From Ruminococcus bromii (GTDB lineage: Bacteria; Bacillota; Clostridia; Oscillospirales; Acutalibacteraceae): DNA of 64,000 nucleotides. The notes under the pieces were generated by a model. That model did no database searches, was not told where the DNA came from, and worked only from the letters and a program-made list of their open reading frames with translations. The stretch lies in NCBI RefSeq assembly GCF_002834225.1, contig NZ_NNSR01000073.1:124001-188000 (forward strand), read 5' to 3'. Positions 24,847-34,163 of this stretch are shown one piece after another. Numbering within the stretch: the first letter of the stretch is position 1; each line of letters starts with the position of its first letter. The position numbers and the translations under genes are program-made.

Positions 24847-25806
24847 ATGAATTTTCACGGTAAGGACATTAAAATTTTCACCGGCAGTTCAAATGTTGAT
24901 GTAGCTCAGGGAATTGCAGGCTGTCTTGGTCTGCCGCTTGGTAAGAGTGACTGTACACAGTTCTCGGACGGCGAAATCTCTGTTTCTCTTCACGAATCTG
25001 TTCGTGGCAGCGACTGCTTTATTGTTCAGTCAACCTGCGCTCCCGTCAACGACAATCTTATGGAAATGCTCATAATGATTGATGCCATGAAGCGTGCGTC
25101 TGCTGCAAGAATCACAGTTGTTATGCCATACTTCGGTTATGCAAGACAGGACAGAAAAGCTAAGGCAAGAGATCCGATCTCGGCTAAGCTTTGTGCAGAT
25201 ATCATCACCTGTGCAGGTGCTGACCGTGTGCTTACAATGGATCTTCACGCAAATCAGATTCAGGGCTTCTTCAACATTCCTGTTGACCACCTTCAGGGTG
25301 CGTCACTTCTTGCCAACCATATGAGAGAGAAAATCGGCGGCAACAATGATGATTATATCGTTGTATCTCCCGACCTCGGTTCTGTAACCCGTTCAAGAAA
25401 CTTCGCATCAAAAATCGGCACAGGTCTTGCTATTATCGACAAGAGAAGACCGAAGGCTAATGTTTGTGAGGTTATGAATATCATCGGTGACGCAAGGGGT
25501 AAGAAGGTTATCCTCGTTGACGATATGATCGACACAGCAGGTACTCTCTGCAATGCCGCTAACGCTATTGTTGAAAAGGGCGGTGCAACAGAGGTTTACG
25601 CTTGTGCTACTCACGCAGTTCTTTCAGGTCCTGCAATTGAGAGAATTCGCAACAGTGCAATTAAGGAAGTTGTTCTTCTTGACACAATTCCTGTTCCGAA
25701 GGAAAAGATGATTGACAAGTTCACAATTCTTCCTGTTGCTCCTACATTTGCGGAGGCTATCGCAAGAATTTACAATGACAAGCCGTTCACAGCCGCTTTC
25801 GGATGA
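24847..25806 (+). CDS. prs: ribose-phosphate pyrophosphokinase
   Basis: Makes PRPP for nucleotides, His, Trp and NAD. The 319-residue class I enzyme shows VMPYFGYARQDRKAKAR near residue 96, the DLHANQIQGFFNIPVDHL metal/ribose segment near 131, SPDLGSVTR near 172 and the PRPP-binding loop ILVDDMIDTAGTL near 220. Length is typical. AAAGGAGTTATTGCA precedes the ATG. It follows the GlmU-like gene by 62 bases, preserving the old glmU-prs linkage. Confidence 0.97.
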   Translation: MNFHGKDIKIFTGSSNVDVAQGIAGCLGLPLGKSDCTQFSDGEISVSLHESVRGSDCFIVQSTCAPVNDNLMEMLIMIDAMKRASAARITVVMPYFGYARQDRKAKARDPISAKLCADIITCAGADRVLTMDLHANQIQGFFNIPVDHLQGASLLANHMREKIGGNNDDYIVVSPDLGSVTRSRNFASKIGTGLAIIDKRRPKANVCEVMNIIGDARGKKVILVDDMIDTAGTLCNAANAIVEKGGATEVYACATHAVLSGPAIERIRNSAIKEVVLLDTIPVPKEKMIDKFTILPVAPTFAEAIARIYNDKPFTAAFG

Positions 25807-25842
25807 TAGGCGAACAACAGGCAATTTAATCATATAAATTGA

Positions 25843-25864
25843 GGCGGGTTTTAACTAACCCGCC
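25843..25864 (+). terminator. hairpin after prs
   Basis: GGCGGGTT and AACCCGCC form a perfect 8-bp stem with a 6-base loop, about 36 bases after prs. The following sequence is only weakly T-rich, so termination may be partial. Confidence 0.55.
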
Positions 25865-25929
25865 ATTTCGCTGTTTTACTGCAAAATTTTCAGGAATAAA
25901 ACGGTACAATATGTGAGGGTGATTTAATT

Positions 25930-27210
25930 TTGTTTGGTATAGTTTACGGCTCCGATTCAGATAACAAAATAATGAACCGCTTTGTCGATGAGTACGAATT
26001 GTGGTGCAATGAGGGCAAAAATCCGGATATTGCGTCAATCGACCTTGACTTTGCGCTTGACCTACAGAAGAAAAGACTTGACGAAAAGGGTGTAAAGATT
26101 CAGACCGCCTTTACCGATAAGGAAACGGTGAAGAATGAAGTCCCCGTAAATGCTTGTACTGCCTACGATATGGGCGAATGTAAGAGTAACATTGCGTCAA
26201 AGACATATGAGGTTACGGAGAAATACTTTAAAGACGGAAAGAAAAAGAAAAAAATCAAGGACAGATTTTTCTTCTACACAATGATTACAAGGCTTGAAAA
26301 CCGAAATTCCGAGGTTGCGTGTTCGTGTCCGAACTGCGGTGCGGTAAGCAGTGTAAGAGAGCTTCTCGACGGTTGTAAAAACTGCAAAACTCGCTTTATT
26401 ATGGACGATTTGTTCCCGAAGGTTACAAACTTCTACTTTGTAAAAACCTATTCGCTTGCGAACAAGTCAACCAAAAAGGTGCTTGCACCGTACCTTCTCG
26501 GCGGAATTGCCGCCGTTGCGGCATTTACGGTATGGACGGTTGTAAAAGACGGAACCTTTGATCCCGCAACCGCAAATATGCTTTATGAAATCGGCATCAG
26601 AGTAATCCCTGTTCTGCTCGGCGGACTTTTGGCAGGTTACCTTGCATGGGCATTAAAAACGCTTTTCGGACTTTTTGTCGGTGTGGCAAAGAGCATTCCT
26701 ATGATAGGTCCGCACTTCAATTGTCAGAAAAGACTTCCGTGGCTTATGAAAGAGGTTAATCCCAACTTCTCATATGAATACTTTATCGGCAAGGTGCTTG
26801 CTTTGCTCAAGATTATGATTTTCAGCGATGATTACACAAACCTCGCAGTTTATGAGGGCGCTCCGACGGAAAATCCTTTCGGAGATATTGTTGATATCAA
26901 GTACAGAGGTGTGTCAAAGCTTAATTCGTTCAATGTCACAAACGGCTGTTGCTATGTTGATATGACCGTTTACGCAACAACCGTGAAGAACAAAAATTCT
27001 TCATTTAGGGTTAAAAACGAAAAGTTCAGGCTTACCGTTTGCAGAAGTGTGAACGCCATGGATGACGGAGTTTTCACAATGAAAAAAGTAACCTGCAAAA
27101 GCTGTGGCGCAAGCTTTGATGCAACAAGAGAACGCAACTGCCCGTATTGCGGAAATCCTTATCATCTCGGCAACGATGACTGGGTTGTTGTAAGCTTCGG
27201 AAAAGGTTAA
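25930..27210 (+). CDS. zinc-ribbon, Tim44-like membrane protein of unknown function
   Basis: 426 residues from a TTG start behind GAGGGTGAT. It has a first zinc ribbon (CPNCGAVSSVRELLDGCKNCKTRF near residue 137) and two membrane spans near 178-200 and 215-240. A soluble domain resembling the Tim44-like fold follows (region from NFSYEYFIGKVLALLKIMIF, near residue 280). The C-terminal ribbon is CKSCGASFDATRERNCPYCGNPY near residue 390, followed by DWVVVSF. Gut Clostridia carry similar proteins, annotated as zinc-ribbon transport proteins. The role is unknown. It sits between prs and pth, where Bacillus has ctc. The Tim44 assignment is tentative. Confidence 0.75.
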   Translation: MFGIVYGSDSDNKIMNRFVDEYELWCNEGKNPDIASIDLDFALDLQKKRLDEKGVKIQTAFTDKETVKNEVPVNACTAYDMGECKSNIASKTYEVTEKYFKDGKKKKKIKDRFFFYTMITRLENRNSEVACSCPNCGAVSSVRELLDGCKNCKTRFIMDDLFPKVTNFYFVKTYSLANKSTKKVLAPYLLGGIAAVAAFTVWTVVKDGTFDPATANMLYEIGIRVIPVLLGGLLAGYLAWALKTLFGLFVGVAKSIPMIGPHFNCQKRLPWLMKEVNPNFSYEYFIGKVLALLKIMIFSDDYTNLAVYEGAPTENPFGDIVDIKYRGVSKLNSFNVTNGCCYVDMTVYATTVKNKNSSFRVKNEKFRLTVCRSVNAMDDGVFTMKKVTCKSCGASFDATRERNCPYCGNPYHLGNDDWVVVSFGKG

Positions 27211-27255
27211 TTTTAATTTCAGAATACATATAATATAAATAAGAGGGAAACTGAT

Positions 27256-27849
27256 ATGTTCGGAAAAAACAAATCAACGGGGTCGGTTGAGTACATTGTA
27301 GTCGGACTCGGCAATCCCGACAGAAAATACGAAAACACCCGTCACAACGCAGGCTGGCTTGCAATTGACAGCATCGCCGACAAGCTCGGTTGTGAGGTAA
27401 ACAGGATAAAATACAAAAGCTTTATCGGCACTTGTACCGTAAACGGTGCAAAGGTTATGCTGATGAAGCCCACAACATATATGAACAACAGCGGTCAGGC
27501 AGTTGTTGAGGCGATGAACTTCTACAAAATTCCTCCCGAAAATGTCATTGTAATTTTTGATGACATTTCGCTTGATGTCGGAAAAATGCGTATCCGTTCA
27601 AAGGGCAGTGACGGCGGTCAAAGAGGAATGCGCAGTATAATCTATCTCAGCGGCAGTGACAAGTTTCCGCGCATCAAGGTTGGCATAGGTGCAAAGCCAA
27701 ATCCCGACTGGGACCTTGCCGACTGGGTGCTTTCAAGGTTCACTCCCGATGAAATGAAAAAGCTTGATGAAATTTTTGACAATGCCGAAAAAGCAATCGA
27801 GCTGATTATTGACGGCAAAACCGACCGTGCTATGAATTTGTTCAACTGA
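27256..27849 (+). CDS. pth: peptidyl-tRNA hydrolase
   Basis: Recycles peptidyl-tRNA released from stalled ribosomes. The 197-residue protein has the signature GLGNPDRKYENTRHNAGWLAID near residue 16, with the catalytic His in RHNAG. MKPTTYMNNSGQAV is near residue 75, and the FDDISLDVGKMRIRSKGSDGGQRGMRSI motif near 100. Short N-terminal extension relative to E. coli. Followed by mfd after 14 bases, as in Bacillus. Confidence 0.96.
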   Translation: MFGKNKSTGSVEYIVVGLGNPDRKYENTRHNAGWLAIDSIADKLGCEVNRIKYKSFIGTCTVNGAKVMLMKPTTYMNNSGQAVVEAMNFYKIPPENVIVIFDDISLDVGKMRIRSKGSDGGQRGMRSIIYLSGSDKFPRIKVGIGAKPNPDWDLADWVLSRFTPDEMKKLDEIFDNAEKAIELIIDGKTDRAMNLFN

Positions 27850-27863
27850 AAAGGGACAAAGAA

Positions 27864-30800
27864 ATGAATAATCTCAACTTTCTTGTTGATGTTCTGAAAG
27901 ACTCGCCCGTTTTCAAAACACTTGAAAAGAATGTCAAGCCGGGCAGAACAGTTTGTGCTTCGGGACTTTCAACAATTAACAAATCAAATATCATCTATGC
28001 GCTGTGCCGCCTCAAGGGCGTCACGGCATTTTGTCTTGCCTCCGATGAAAAAGAGGCGCAAACCCTGTGTAACGATCTTTCGTGTATGGGACTGCGTGCC
28101 TATGTTTATCCTGTGCGTGACTTCAACTTTCTTGACTTTCAGAGCCGTTCGCACGAGTACGAGCACGCAAGACTTAAAGTTTTGCTCAAACTTCTCAACC
28201 ACGAATGTGATGTTGCAATTGCGTGTGTTGATGCGGCGGCACAGCTTACCGTTCCGAGAAATGTGCTTGAACAGTCGGTTATTGAATTTGAAGAGGGCAG
28301 GGAACTCTCGCTTGAAAAGGCGACAAAGGCACTTACTCTGCTCGGATACGAACGCTTTGATGCGGTAGAGGGCAGCGGTCAGTTTTCACTCAGGGGCGGT
28401 ATCCTCGACTTCTTTATGCCCGACAGCGACTATCCCGTGAGATGTGAATTTTGGGGCGATGAAATTACCGACCTCAGCTATTTTGACATTGAAACTCAGA
28501 GAAGATTTAAAAAGGCTGACAAAATTACGCTTTCGCCCTCAACCGAAATAGTAATTGAGGACAGAGCCGCCCTTGCAGATAAAATTGAACACAAGGCAAA
28601 GCTCCTCCGTTCCAAGAACAGCGCAAAGGCCAAGGAAAAACTTTTCTCCGAGGCAGAGCTTATCCGCAGCGGCGCAATGATTGCCAATGCGGACAAATTT
28701 ATCAATCAGATTTACGATAAACCGGAGTCGCTTTTTGATTATCTCGACAGAAACACCCTCGTTTTTGCGTCCGAATTTACTGCAATTCAGGAACGGGGAA
28801 AGTCAATGGACTTTATCAGCAATGAAACCCTTATGCAGGGCTTTGAGGACGGAACTCTTTGCAGAGGTTTTGACCGCTTTGCGCTCACATTCAACGAATG
28901 TACCGAGTTTTTGCAAAGTCACGGAACAATCGTGCTTGAAAACTTTGTTCACGGAAGTATGCCTATCAAGCTGTCGGAAATCATCAGCTTTTCAACAAAA
29001 CAGCTCTCGGCATGGGGCGGTTCGTATAAACAGCTAAAAGAAGATGTTGACGGACTTTTCACCCCCGAAAGCAGGGGCGTTATCTTTGCGGGAACGGAAA
29101 GAGCCGCCAAAAATCTTTGCGACACCTTTAACGCAGACGGCATAAATGCTGTTTACAGCGAGGGTGCGGATAAGATTTCAAAGGGCGAACTGCTTGTTAT
29201 GCAGGGCGCTTTGAGTGCAGGCTTTGAGTATCCGTCACAAAAGTTTTTTGCAATAACTTACAGTCAGGTTTCATACCGTCCCGAAAAGTCCAAAAAGAAG
29301 AAGAAAAAGACGGGACAGGAAATTTACAGCCTTTCCGAGCTTACTCCGGGCGATTATGTTGTACACAATGTTCACGGTATCGGTGTGTTCGGCGGTATAA
29401 GAAAAATTGATACTCACGGAGTTATAAAGGACTATATCAAGATTGACTACGCAAAGGGCGATGTGCTTTATGTGCCTGTCACACAGCTTGATATGGTTGC
29501 AAAATATATAGGTCCGAAAGAGGATTCAAGGGTTAAGCTTAGCCGACTCGGTTCGGGCGACTGGCAAAAGGCAAAGGCAAGGGTTAAAACCTCTGTCAAG
29601 GACATTGCCAAGGAGCTTATCGAGCTTTACTCACAGCGTATGAAAGCCAAGGGCTATGCCTTTTCGGCAGATAACGAGTGGCAGAGAGATTTTGAACTCA
29701 GCTTTGAATATGACGAAACTCCCGACCAGCTGCGTTGTTGTGAGGAAATCAAGCATGACATGATGCGTTCGTCGCCGATGGACAGACTTCTCTGCGGTGA
29801 TGTCGGATTCGGCAAAACAGAGGTTGCACTCCGTGCCGCTTTTAAGTGTATTGCAGATTCAAAGCAATGCGCATTGCTCTGTCCCACAACAATTCTCGCA
29901 TGGCAGCATTATCAGACGGTAATCAAGCGTTTTGAGGGCTATCCCGTTCGTGTGGAACTGCTTTCAAGATTCCGTACAGCAAAACAGCAGAAAGAAATTC
30001 TCCAAAAGCTAAAGCGAGGAGAAATTGATATGATTGTCGGAACTCACAGACTTGTGCAGAAGGATGTTGAATTCCGTGACCTCGGACTTGCAATCATAGA
30101 TGAGGAACAGCGTTTCGGTGTTGCTCAAAAGGAGAGGTTCAAGGAACTGTGCAAAAATGTAGATGTGCTTACGCTTTCGGCTACGCCTATTCCGAGAACC
30201 CTCAATATGGCAATGAGCGGTCTGCGTGATATGAGCGTTATCGAAGAAGCTCCGACAAACCGTCAGCCTGTTCAGACCTATGTGCTTGAACACGATGATG
30301 CGGTTATCAACGAGGCAATCCGCCGTGAGCTCCGCCGTGGCGGTCAGGTGTTCTACCTTCATAACAATGTTGAAACAATTTCATCATGTGCCGCAAAAAT
30401 ACGGGAAGCAATTCCAGAGGCGAAAATTGCAATCGGTCACGGCAAAATGAAAGAGGGGGAGCTCAGCGAGGTTTGGCGGCAGATGCTTGAACAGGAGATT
30501 GATGTGCTTGTCTGCACAACAATTATCGAAACGGGTGTCGATTTGCCGAATGCCAACACCCTTATTATAGAAAATGCCGACTGTATGGGACTTTCGCAGT
30601 TGCATCAGCTCAGAGGCCGTGTGGGCAGAAGTTCACGAAGGGCATATGCCTACTTTACCTTCAGACGGAACAAGGTTCTCACGGAGATTCAGCAGAAAAG
30701 GCTTGCCGCAATCAGGGAATTTACAGAATTCGGCAGCGGCTTCCGCATTGCAATGCGTGACCTTGAACTGCGAGGTGCGGGCAATATTATGGGCGCACAG

Positions 30801-31322
30801 CAGCACGGTCATATGGAGTCGGTTGGTTACGATATGTATCTCAAGCTTCTTGATGAGGCAGTAAGTGAGGAAAAGGGCGAGAAAAATACTGCCAAGGATC
30901 TTGACTGTCTTATTGACATTTCGGTTGACTCTCACATTCCCGAAAGTTATGTCGAAAGCCTTACGCTCCGCCTTGATGTTTACCGCAGAATTGCTGATAT
31001 TCGCAGTAATGAGGATGCAGACGATGTTATTGACGAGCTTCAGGACAGATTCGGCAAGATTCCAAACTCGGTTCTCGGACTTATCGACATTGCCCTTGTG
31101 CGTAACCGTGCTTACTCAATGGGCGTGTATGAAATCAGACAGAACGGCACAATGCTTATGCTCTATGTAAACGAGCTTAAATCACCGCAGGTTGCCGATC
31201 TGCTCATCGCTTTGGGCGGAAAAGCAAAGCTTGTTGCAGGAGCAAAACCGTGTGTTGCGGTTGAGTGCAAAAACAGTTCCGCTCCGCTTGAAACGCTCAC
31301 CAAAATTTTCGGTGTGCAGTAA
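27864..31322 (+). CDS. mfd: transcription-repair coupling factor
   Basis: Removes RNA polymerase stalled at DNA lesions and recruits UvrA. The 1152-residue protein has the UvrB-like N-terminal module, then the CarD-like polymerase-interacting domain (LTPGDYVVHNVHGIGVFGG near residue 493). The RecG-like helicase core follows, with Walker A LLCGDVGFGKTEVALRAAF near 643, the DEEQRFG box near 745, SATPIPRTL near 772 and VCTTIIETGVDLP near 885. QLHQLRGRVGRS and the TRCF C-terminal domain complete it. AAGGGACAAAGAA precedes the ATG. Confidence 0.97.
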   Translation: MNNLNFLVDVLKDSPVFKTLEKNVKPGRTVCASGLSTINKSNIIYALCRLKGVTAFCLASDEKEAQTLCNDLSCMGLRAYVYPVRDFNFLDFQSRSHEYEHARLKVLLKLLNHECDVAIACVDAAAQLTVPRNVLEQSVIEFEEGRELSLEKATKALTLLGYERFDAVEGSGQFSLRGGILDFFMPDSDYPVRCEFWGDEITDLSYFDIETQRRFKKADKITLSPSTEIVIEDRAALADKIEHKAKLLRSKNSAKAKEKLFSEAELIRSGAMIANADKFINQIYDKPESLFDYLDRNTLVFASEFTAIQERGKSMDFISNETLMQGFEDGTLCRGFDRFALTFNECTEFLQSHGTIVLENFVHGSMPIKLSEIISFSTKQLSAWGGSYKQLKEDVDGLFTPESRGVIFAGTERAAKNLCDTFNADGINAVYSEGADKISKGELLVMQGALSAGFEYPSQKFFAITYSQVSYRPEKSKKKKKKTGQEIYSLSELTPGDYVVHNVHGIGVFGGIRKIDTHGVIKDYIKIDYAKGDVLYVPVTQLDMVAKYIGPKEDSRVKLSRLGSGDWQKAKARVKTSVKDIAKELIELYSQRMKAKGYAFSADNEWQRDFELSFEYDETPDQLRCCEEIKHDMMRSSPMDRLLCGDVGFGKTEVALRAAFKCIADSKQCALLCPTTILAWQHYQTVIKRFEGYPVRVELLSRFRTAKQQKEILQKLKRGEIDMIVGTHRLVQKDVEFRDLGLAIIDEEQRFGVAQKERFKELCKNVDVLTLSATPIPRTLNMAMSGLRDMSVIEEAPTNRQPVQTYVLEHDDAVINEAIRRELRRGGQVFYLHNNVETISSCAAKIREAIPEAKIAIGHGKMKEGELSEVWRQMLEQEIDVLVCTTIIETGVDLPNANTLIIENADCMGLSQLHQLRGRVGRSSRRAYAYFTFRRNKVLTEIQQKRLAAIREFTEFGSGFRIAMRDLELRGAGNIMGAQQHGHMESVGYDMYLKLLDEAVSEEKGEKNTAKDLDCLIDISVDSHIPESYVESLTLRLDVYRRIADIRSNEDADDVIDELQDRFGKIPNSVLGLIDIALVRNRAYSMGVYEIRQNGTMLMLYVNELKSPQVADLLIALGGKAKLVAGAKPCVAVECKNSSAPLETLTKIFGVQ

Positions 31323-31421
31323 TTTAACGGTATGAAGCCGTAATTTGTTAAGAAAAAACCTCCCGAAAGTACAAAAATGCTGTTTTTCGGTGGAAATTCT
31401 CAACAAAATTTTATAAAAATG

Positions 31422-31450
31422 TAGACAATGACAAATTTTTTGTGTATAAT
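31422..31450 (+). promoter_or_regulatory. promoter of the PrsA-like lipoprotein gene
   Basis: TAGACA at 31422-31427 and a perfect TATAAT at 31445-31450 with 17-base spacing, about 80 bases before the start. Confidence 0.65.
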
Positions 31451-31528
31451 CGTAAGGTACATTATCCTGCGGAAGTGTGTTTTGCAGGACACTCAGCATT
31501 TAATTTTTTAAAAGGACGGTAAAAAACT

Positions 31529-32725
31529 ATGAAGCCTAATATCAAGGTCGGTTCATTTTTACTTGCAATTGTTATGATGTTCTCAGTTTTTGCAATTGCA
31601 GGTTGTACACCCACAACTCTTAACAAAGAATGGTCGTATAAGACAAGCGATAACGAGCTTGCCATCGGCGCTTATATCTACTCACTCAATGCAGCTTACA
31701 GTCAGGCTGAAAGCTTTGCCAAGAAGCTTGACGATTATGATTCGACATCGGACAAGTGGCTTGATGAAAAAATCAAGGACGATGACGGCAACGAGCAGGT
31801 TGCAAGAGAGTGGATTAAAGATCAGGCTAAGAAAATGTGCCTCAGCTACCTCGTAGTTGACGAACAGCTTAAAAAGGAAAATGTAAACATCGGTCAGGCA
31901 ACTCTTGACTCCGCAACAAGTCAGGCCGAAACATACTGGAATGTTGGTCCGTATGCGTCACAGGGTTATGTAATGCCGATGAAGAAGCAGTATGAAAAGT
32001 ACGGCGTTTCACTCGACAGCTTTGCATACTGCACAACTCTCTACAACACAAAGTATGAGGCTCTCTTCAAAGCAGTTTACGGCAAGGGCGGTTCAAAGGA
32101 AGTTTCCGACGCCGACCTTACAAAGTATTTCAAGGAAAACTATACGGACTACTCATATCTTCCCGTGAACCTTTATACATCAACAAAAGATGAGGCAGGT
32201 TCATCAAAGAATGTTGCAATGAGCGACAAGGAAATCAAGAAGGTTGAGGATCAGCTTAACGGTTACAAGAATGACCTTAACAAGGGCGGTTCTTTTGATG
32301 ATGTTATTGCATCATACAAGAAGTCAAGCGGTTCGGAAAAAGATTCTTCTGTTTCAAATGTAGAAGTTCTCGACAAGAGTTCAATCGGTAAGGAGCTTAA
32401 AGAGGCTATCGGCAAGCTTAAAACAGGCAAGGCTGAAACTCTCAAGGTCGGTAGCGGTGACAGCGCAATCTACTATCTCGTTTATAAGAAAGACATCAAC
32501 AAGGATGTTGACAGCTATATCGGCAACGAATCAAACAGAGCCGGTGTACTTGCGTCAATGAAGTCAGACGAATTTTCAAAGTACATTGACGGTCTTGCAG
32601 AGAAACTCAAGTATGAAGAAAACACTTCGGTTATTGACAAGTACAAGCCCGAACTCTTCTTCGTTGCGGTTGAGCCTACAACAGCGGCGTCAACAACAAC
32701 CGCATCTGATAAAAGCTCAAAGTAA
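31529..32725 (+). CDS. PrsA/SurA-like foldase lipoprotein
   Basis: 398 residues exported as a lipoprotein: N-terminal hydrophobic segment and lipobox FAIAGC with the lipidated Cys at about residue 26. A SurA-N-like helical region follows (residues 35-190), then a region resembling a degenerate parvulin domain (about 215-330, including LNKGGSFDDVIASYKKSSGSEKD). The end is a Thr/Ala/Ser-rich tail. PrsA homologues fold secreted proteins after export. Whether the isomerase active site is intact cannot be judged by eye. A strong AAAGGACGGT site precedes the ATG. Confidence 0.82.
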   Translation: MKPNIKVGSFLLAIVMMFSVFAIAGCTPTTLNKEWSYKTSDNELAIGAYIYSLNAAYSQAESFAKKLDDYDSTSDKWLDEKIKDDDGNEQVAREWIKDQAKKMCLSYLVVDEQLKKENVNIGQATLDSATSQAETYWNVGPYASQGYVMPMKKQYEKYGVSLDSFAYCTTLYNTKYEALFKAVYGKGGSKEVSDADLTKYFKENYTDYSYLPVNLYTSTKDEAGSSKNVAMSDKEIKKVEDQLNGYKNDLNKGGSFDDVIASYKKSSGSEKDSSVSNVEVLDKSSIGKELKEAIGKLKTGKAETLKVGSGDSAIYYLVYKKDINKDVDSYIGNESNRAGVLASMKSDEFSKYIDGLAEKLKYEENTSVIDKYKPELFFVAVEPTTAASTTTASDKSSK

Positions 32726-32782
32726 TTGATATCGGACATACAACAGACGCACTTTCAGATTATTCTGAAGAAAGGAGCTTTT

Positions 32783-33667
32783 ATGAAAAAACATTCAAAG
32801 CTTTGCGCAATTTTTCTTACAGCACTTTTGAGCATTTCGGCTGTAAGCTATTCTGTATCGGCAGTCGGTGAGGATGTTGATTCAGGCGGAGATTCAAGCG
32901 TTATTGTTGATCCGGTAGAGCCCGAACCCGATCCTGCCCCTGAGCCGGAACCTGCACCTGAACCGGAGCCGGATCCGGAGCCGCAGCCGCAGCCCGACCC
33001 CGTGTATCCGGATTCTTCGGACGATTCATCATATGTAGATCCCGGCTATTCGTCAAGTGATTCGTCATATGACAGCAGCTATAGCTACGACAGCAGCTAT
33101 GACTACAACAACAATAACGATTATAACAATAGCTACAGCAGCAGTCAGACTTACTACTACTCTGAGCCGTCATATGTAGGCGGCGGTCAGTCATATGTTG
33201 CTCCGTCAAATACTGCTCCGTCAGCGTCGCTTATCAAGTCTGACGATAACATTGACGAAAAGACTCTTTCAAGCGGCGACTGGTCTGATATCGCAAAAAA
33301 TCTTAAAAATACCGACACAGCGGGTTCTGACGGTGATGACTTTAGCTTCATCAAGAACAATAACAGCAAGGGTGACAACGGTCATTGGATGTTCTATGTT
33401 TCAATTGTTCTTCTTGCTCTCGGTGTTGCCGGCATAGCATACTTTGTGATTTCGATTGTCCTTAACAAAAAGAAGAGAGTCGCAGTCGGCGGCAGAAGTA
33501 ACGCTCCAAAGAGCAAATCTGCACAGCCGCAGCGTTACAGCAGTAACGATGACTATGCCGACGATTATTCATCTTCAGGCAGAAAGTCCGAAAGACGCAG
33601 TAAGTACGATACTGCTGAAATCAAACTCCCCAAGAACAACTCAAAGGGCGGAAGAAGATACAAGTAA
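32783..33667 (+). CDS. secreted/membrane protein with Pro-Glu repeat and Ser/Tyr/Asp-rich region
   Basis: 294 residues from the ATG at 32783, preceded by GAAAGGAGCTTTT; an upstream frame start is rejected. It has a signal peptide (residues 1-25, ending near VSYSVSAVG), then an acidic Pro-rich repeat of EPEPDPAPEPEP type (about 42-75). A Ser/Tyr/Asp/Asn-rich low-complexity stretch (about 75-140) follows, then a membrane span (about residues 207-229) and a basic C-terminal tail of about 60 residues. This layout suggests an extended surface stalk anchored in the membrane. No catalytic domain is recognised. It follows the PrsA-like gene by 57 bases and may be co-expressed. Confidence 0.8.
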   Translation: MKKHSKLCAIFLTALLSISAVSYSVSAVGEDVDSGGDSSVIVDPVEPEPDPAPEPEPAPEPEPDPEPQPQPDPVYPDSSDDSSYVDPGYSSSDSSYDSSYSYDSSYDYNNNNDYNNSYSSSQTYYYSEPSYVGGGQSYVAPSNTAPSASLIKSDDNIDEKTLSSGDWSDIAKNLKNTDTAGSDGDDFSFIKNNNSKGDNGHWMFYVSIVLLALGVAGIAYFVISIVLNKKKRVAVGGRSNAPKSKSAQPQRYSSNDDYADDYSSSGRKSERRSKYDTAEIKLPKNNSKGGRRYK

Positions 33668-33686
33668 TTAGATAACTTTATAAAAC

Positions 33687-33720
33687 AAAAGCAGTTCCAA
33701 AATCGGAACTGCTTTTTTGT
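33687..33720 (+). terminator. terminator of the PrsA-like/surface protein unit
   Basis: A perfect 12-bp stem (AAAAGCAGTTCC with GGAACTGCTTTT), 6-base loop and T-tract, 20 bases after the stop. Confidence 0.9.
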
Positions 33721-33768
33721 TTGGCTGTGTAATTGGATTTTTATATGACCTTTGTTCGATTATTAAAA

Positions 33769-33993
33769 TCAGTTTTTGTCATACGGCTTTTTGTATGCCT
33801 CTTTGAAAGGTTTTACAGTGCCGTCCTTTTCCTCAACGCTTACATTGTCAAGTGTTGCGTTGAACTGTGTGCGGATTTCGCCGAGATAAATTTTGTATAA
33901 CTCTTTCTGCTCTTTTTGCTCAGCCTCGGTAAGTCCCTGTTCCTTTTTCTTTTTTGCAAGCTCGTTAATTCTTTCGAGCATCTTTTTATCCAT
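33769..33993 (-). CDS. DUF896 / YnzC-family small protein
   Basis: 74 residues starting at 33993 behind CAGGGGGATTGACTT. It matches the UPF0291 (YnzC/DUF896) family: an N-terminal helical pair LERINELAKKKKEQGLTEAEQKEQKELYKIYL, then RTQFNATLDNVSV. The tail is short and Lys-rich. In Bacillus ynzC is SOS-linked through the yneA operon; the molecular role is unclear. Here it stands alone, convergent with the surface-protein unit. Confidence 0.9.
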   Translation of the reverse strand: MDKKMLERINELAKKKKEQGLTEAEQKEQKELYKIYLGEIRTQFNATLDNVSVEEKDGTVKPFKEAYKKPYDKN

Positions 33994-34091
33994 AAGTCAA
34001 TCCCCCTGACTGCAATTATAAATTTATGAGCCTCTGCTCAACAATTATAATATCACACAAGAGGATAAAGTGCAAATTTTTAAATTGCCAA

Positions 34092-34120
34092 TTGAAAACG
34101 AAAAAAATTTGTGCTATCAT
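34092..34120 (+). promoter_or_regulatory. putative promoter of the MutS-like gene
   Basis: TTGAAA at 34092-34097 and TATCAT at 34115-34120 with 17-base spacing, about 44 bases before the start. Confidence 0.5.
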
Positions 34121-34163
34121 TCATTTAAACCCGTTATACGGCAAATTTTTTCGGCGGTGAATT

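Noticed and set aside
32901-33209. 102-codon minus-strand frame opposite the Pro-Glu repeat gene
   Set aside because: It is the antisense of a low-complexity repeat, giving an Arg/Cys/Ser-rich product with no ribosome site.
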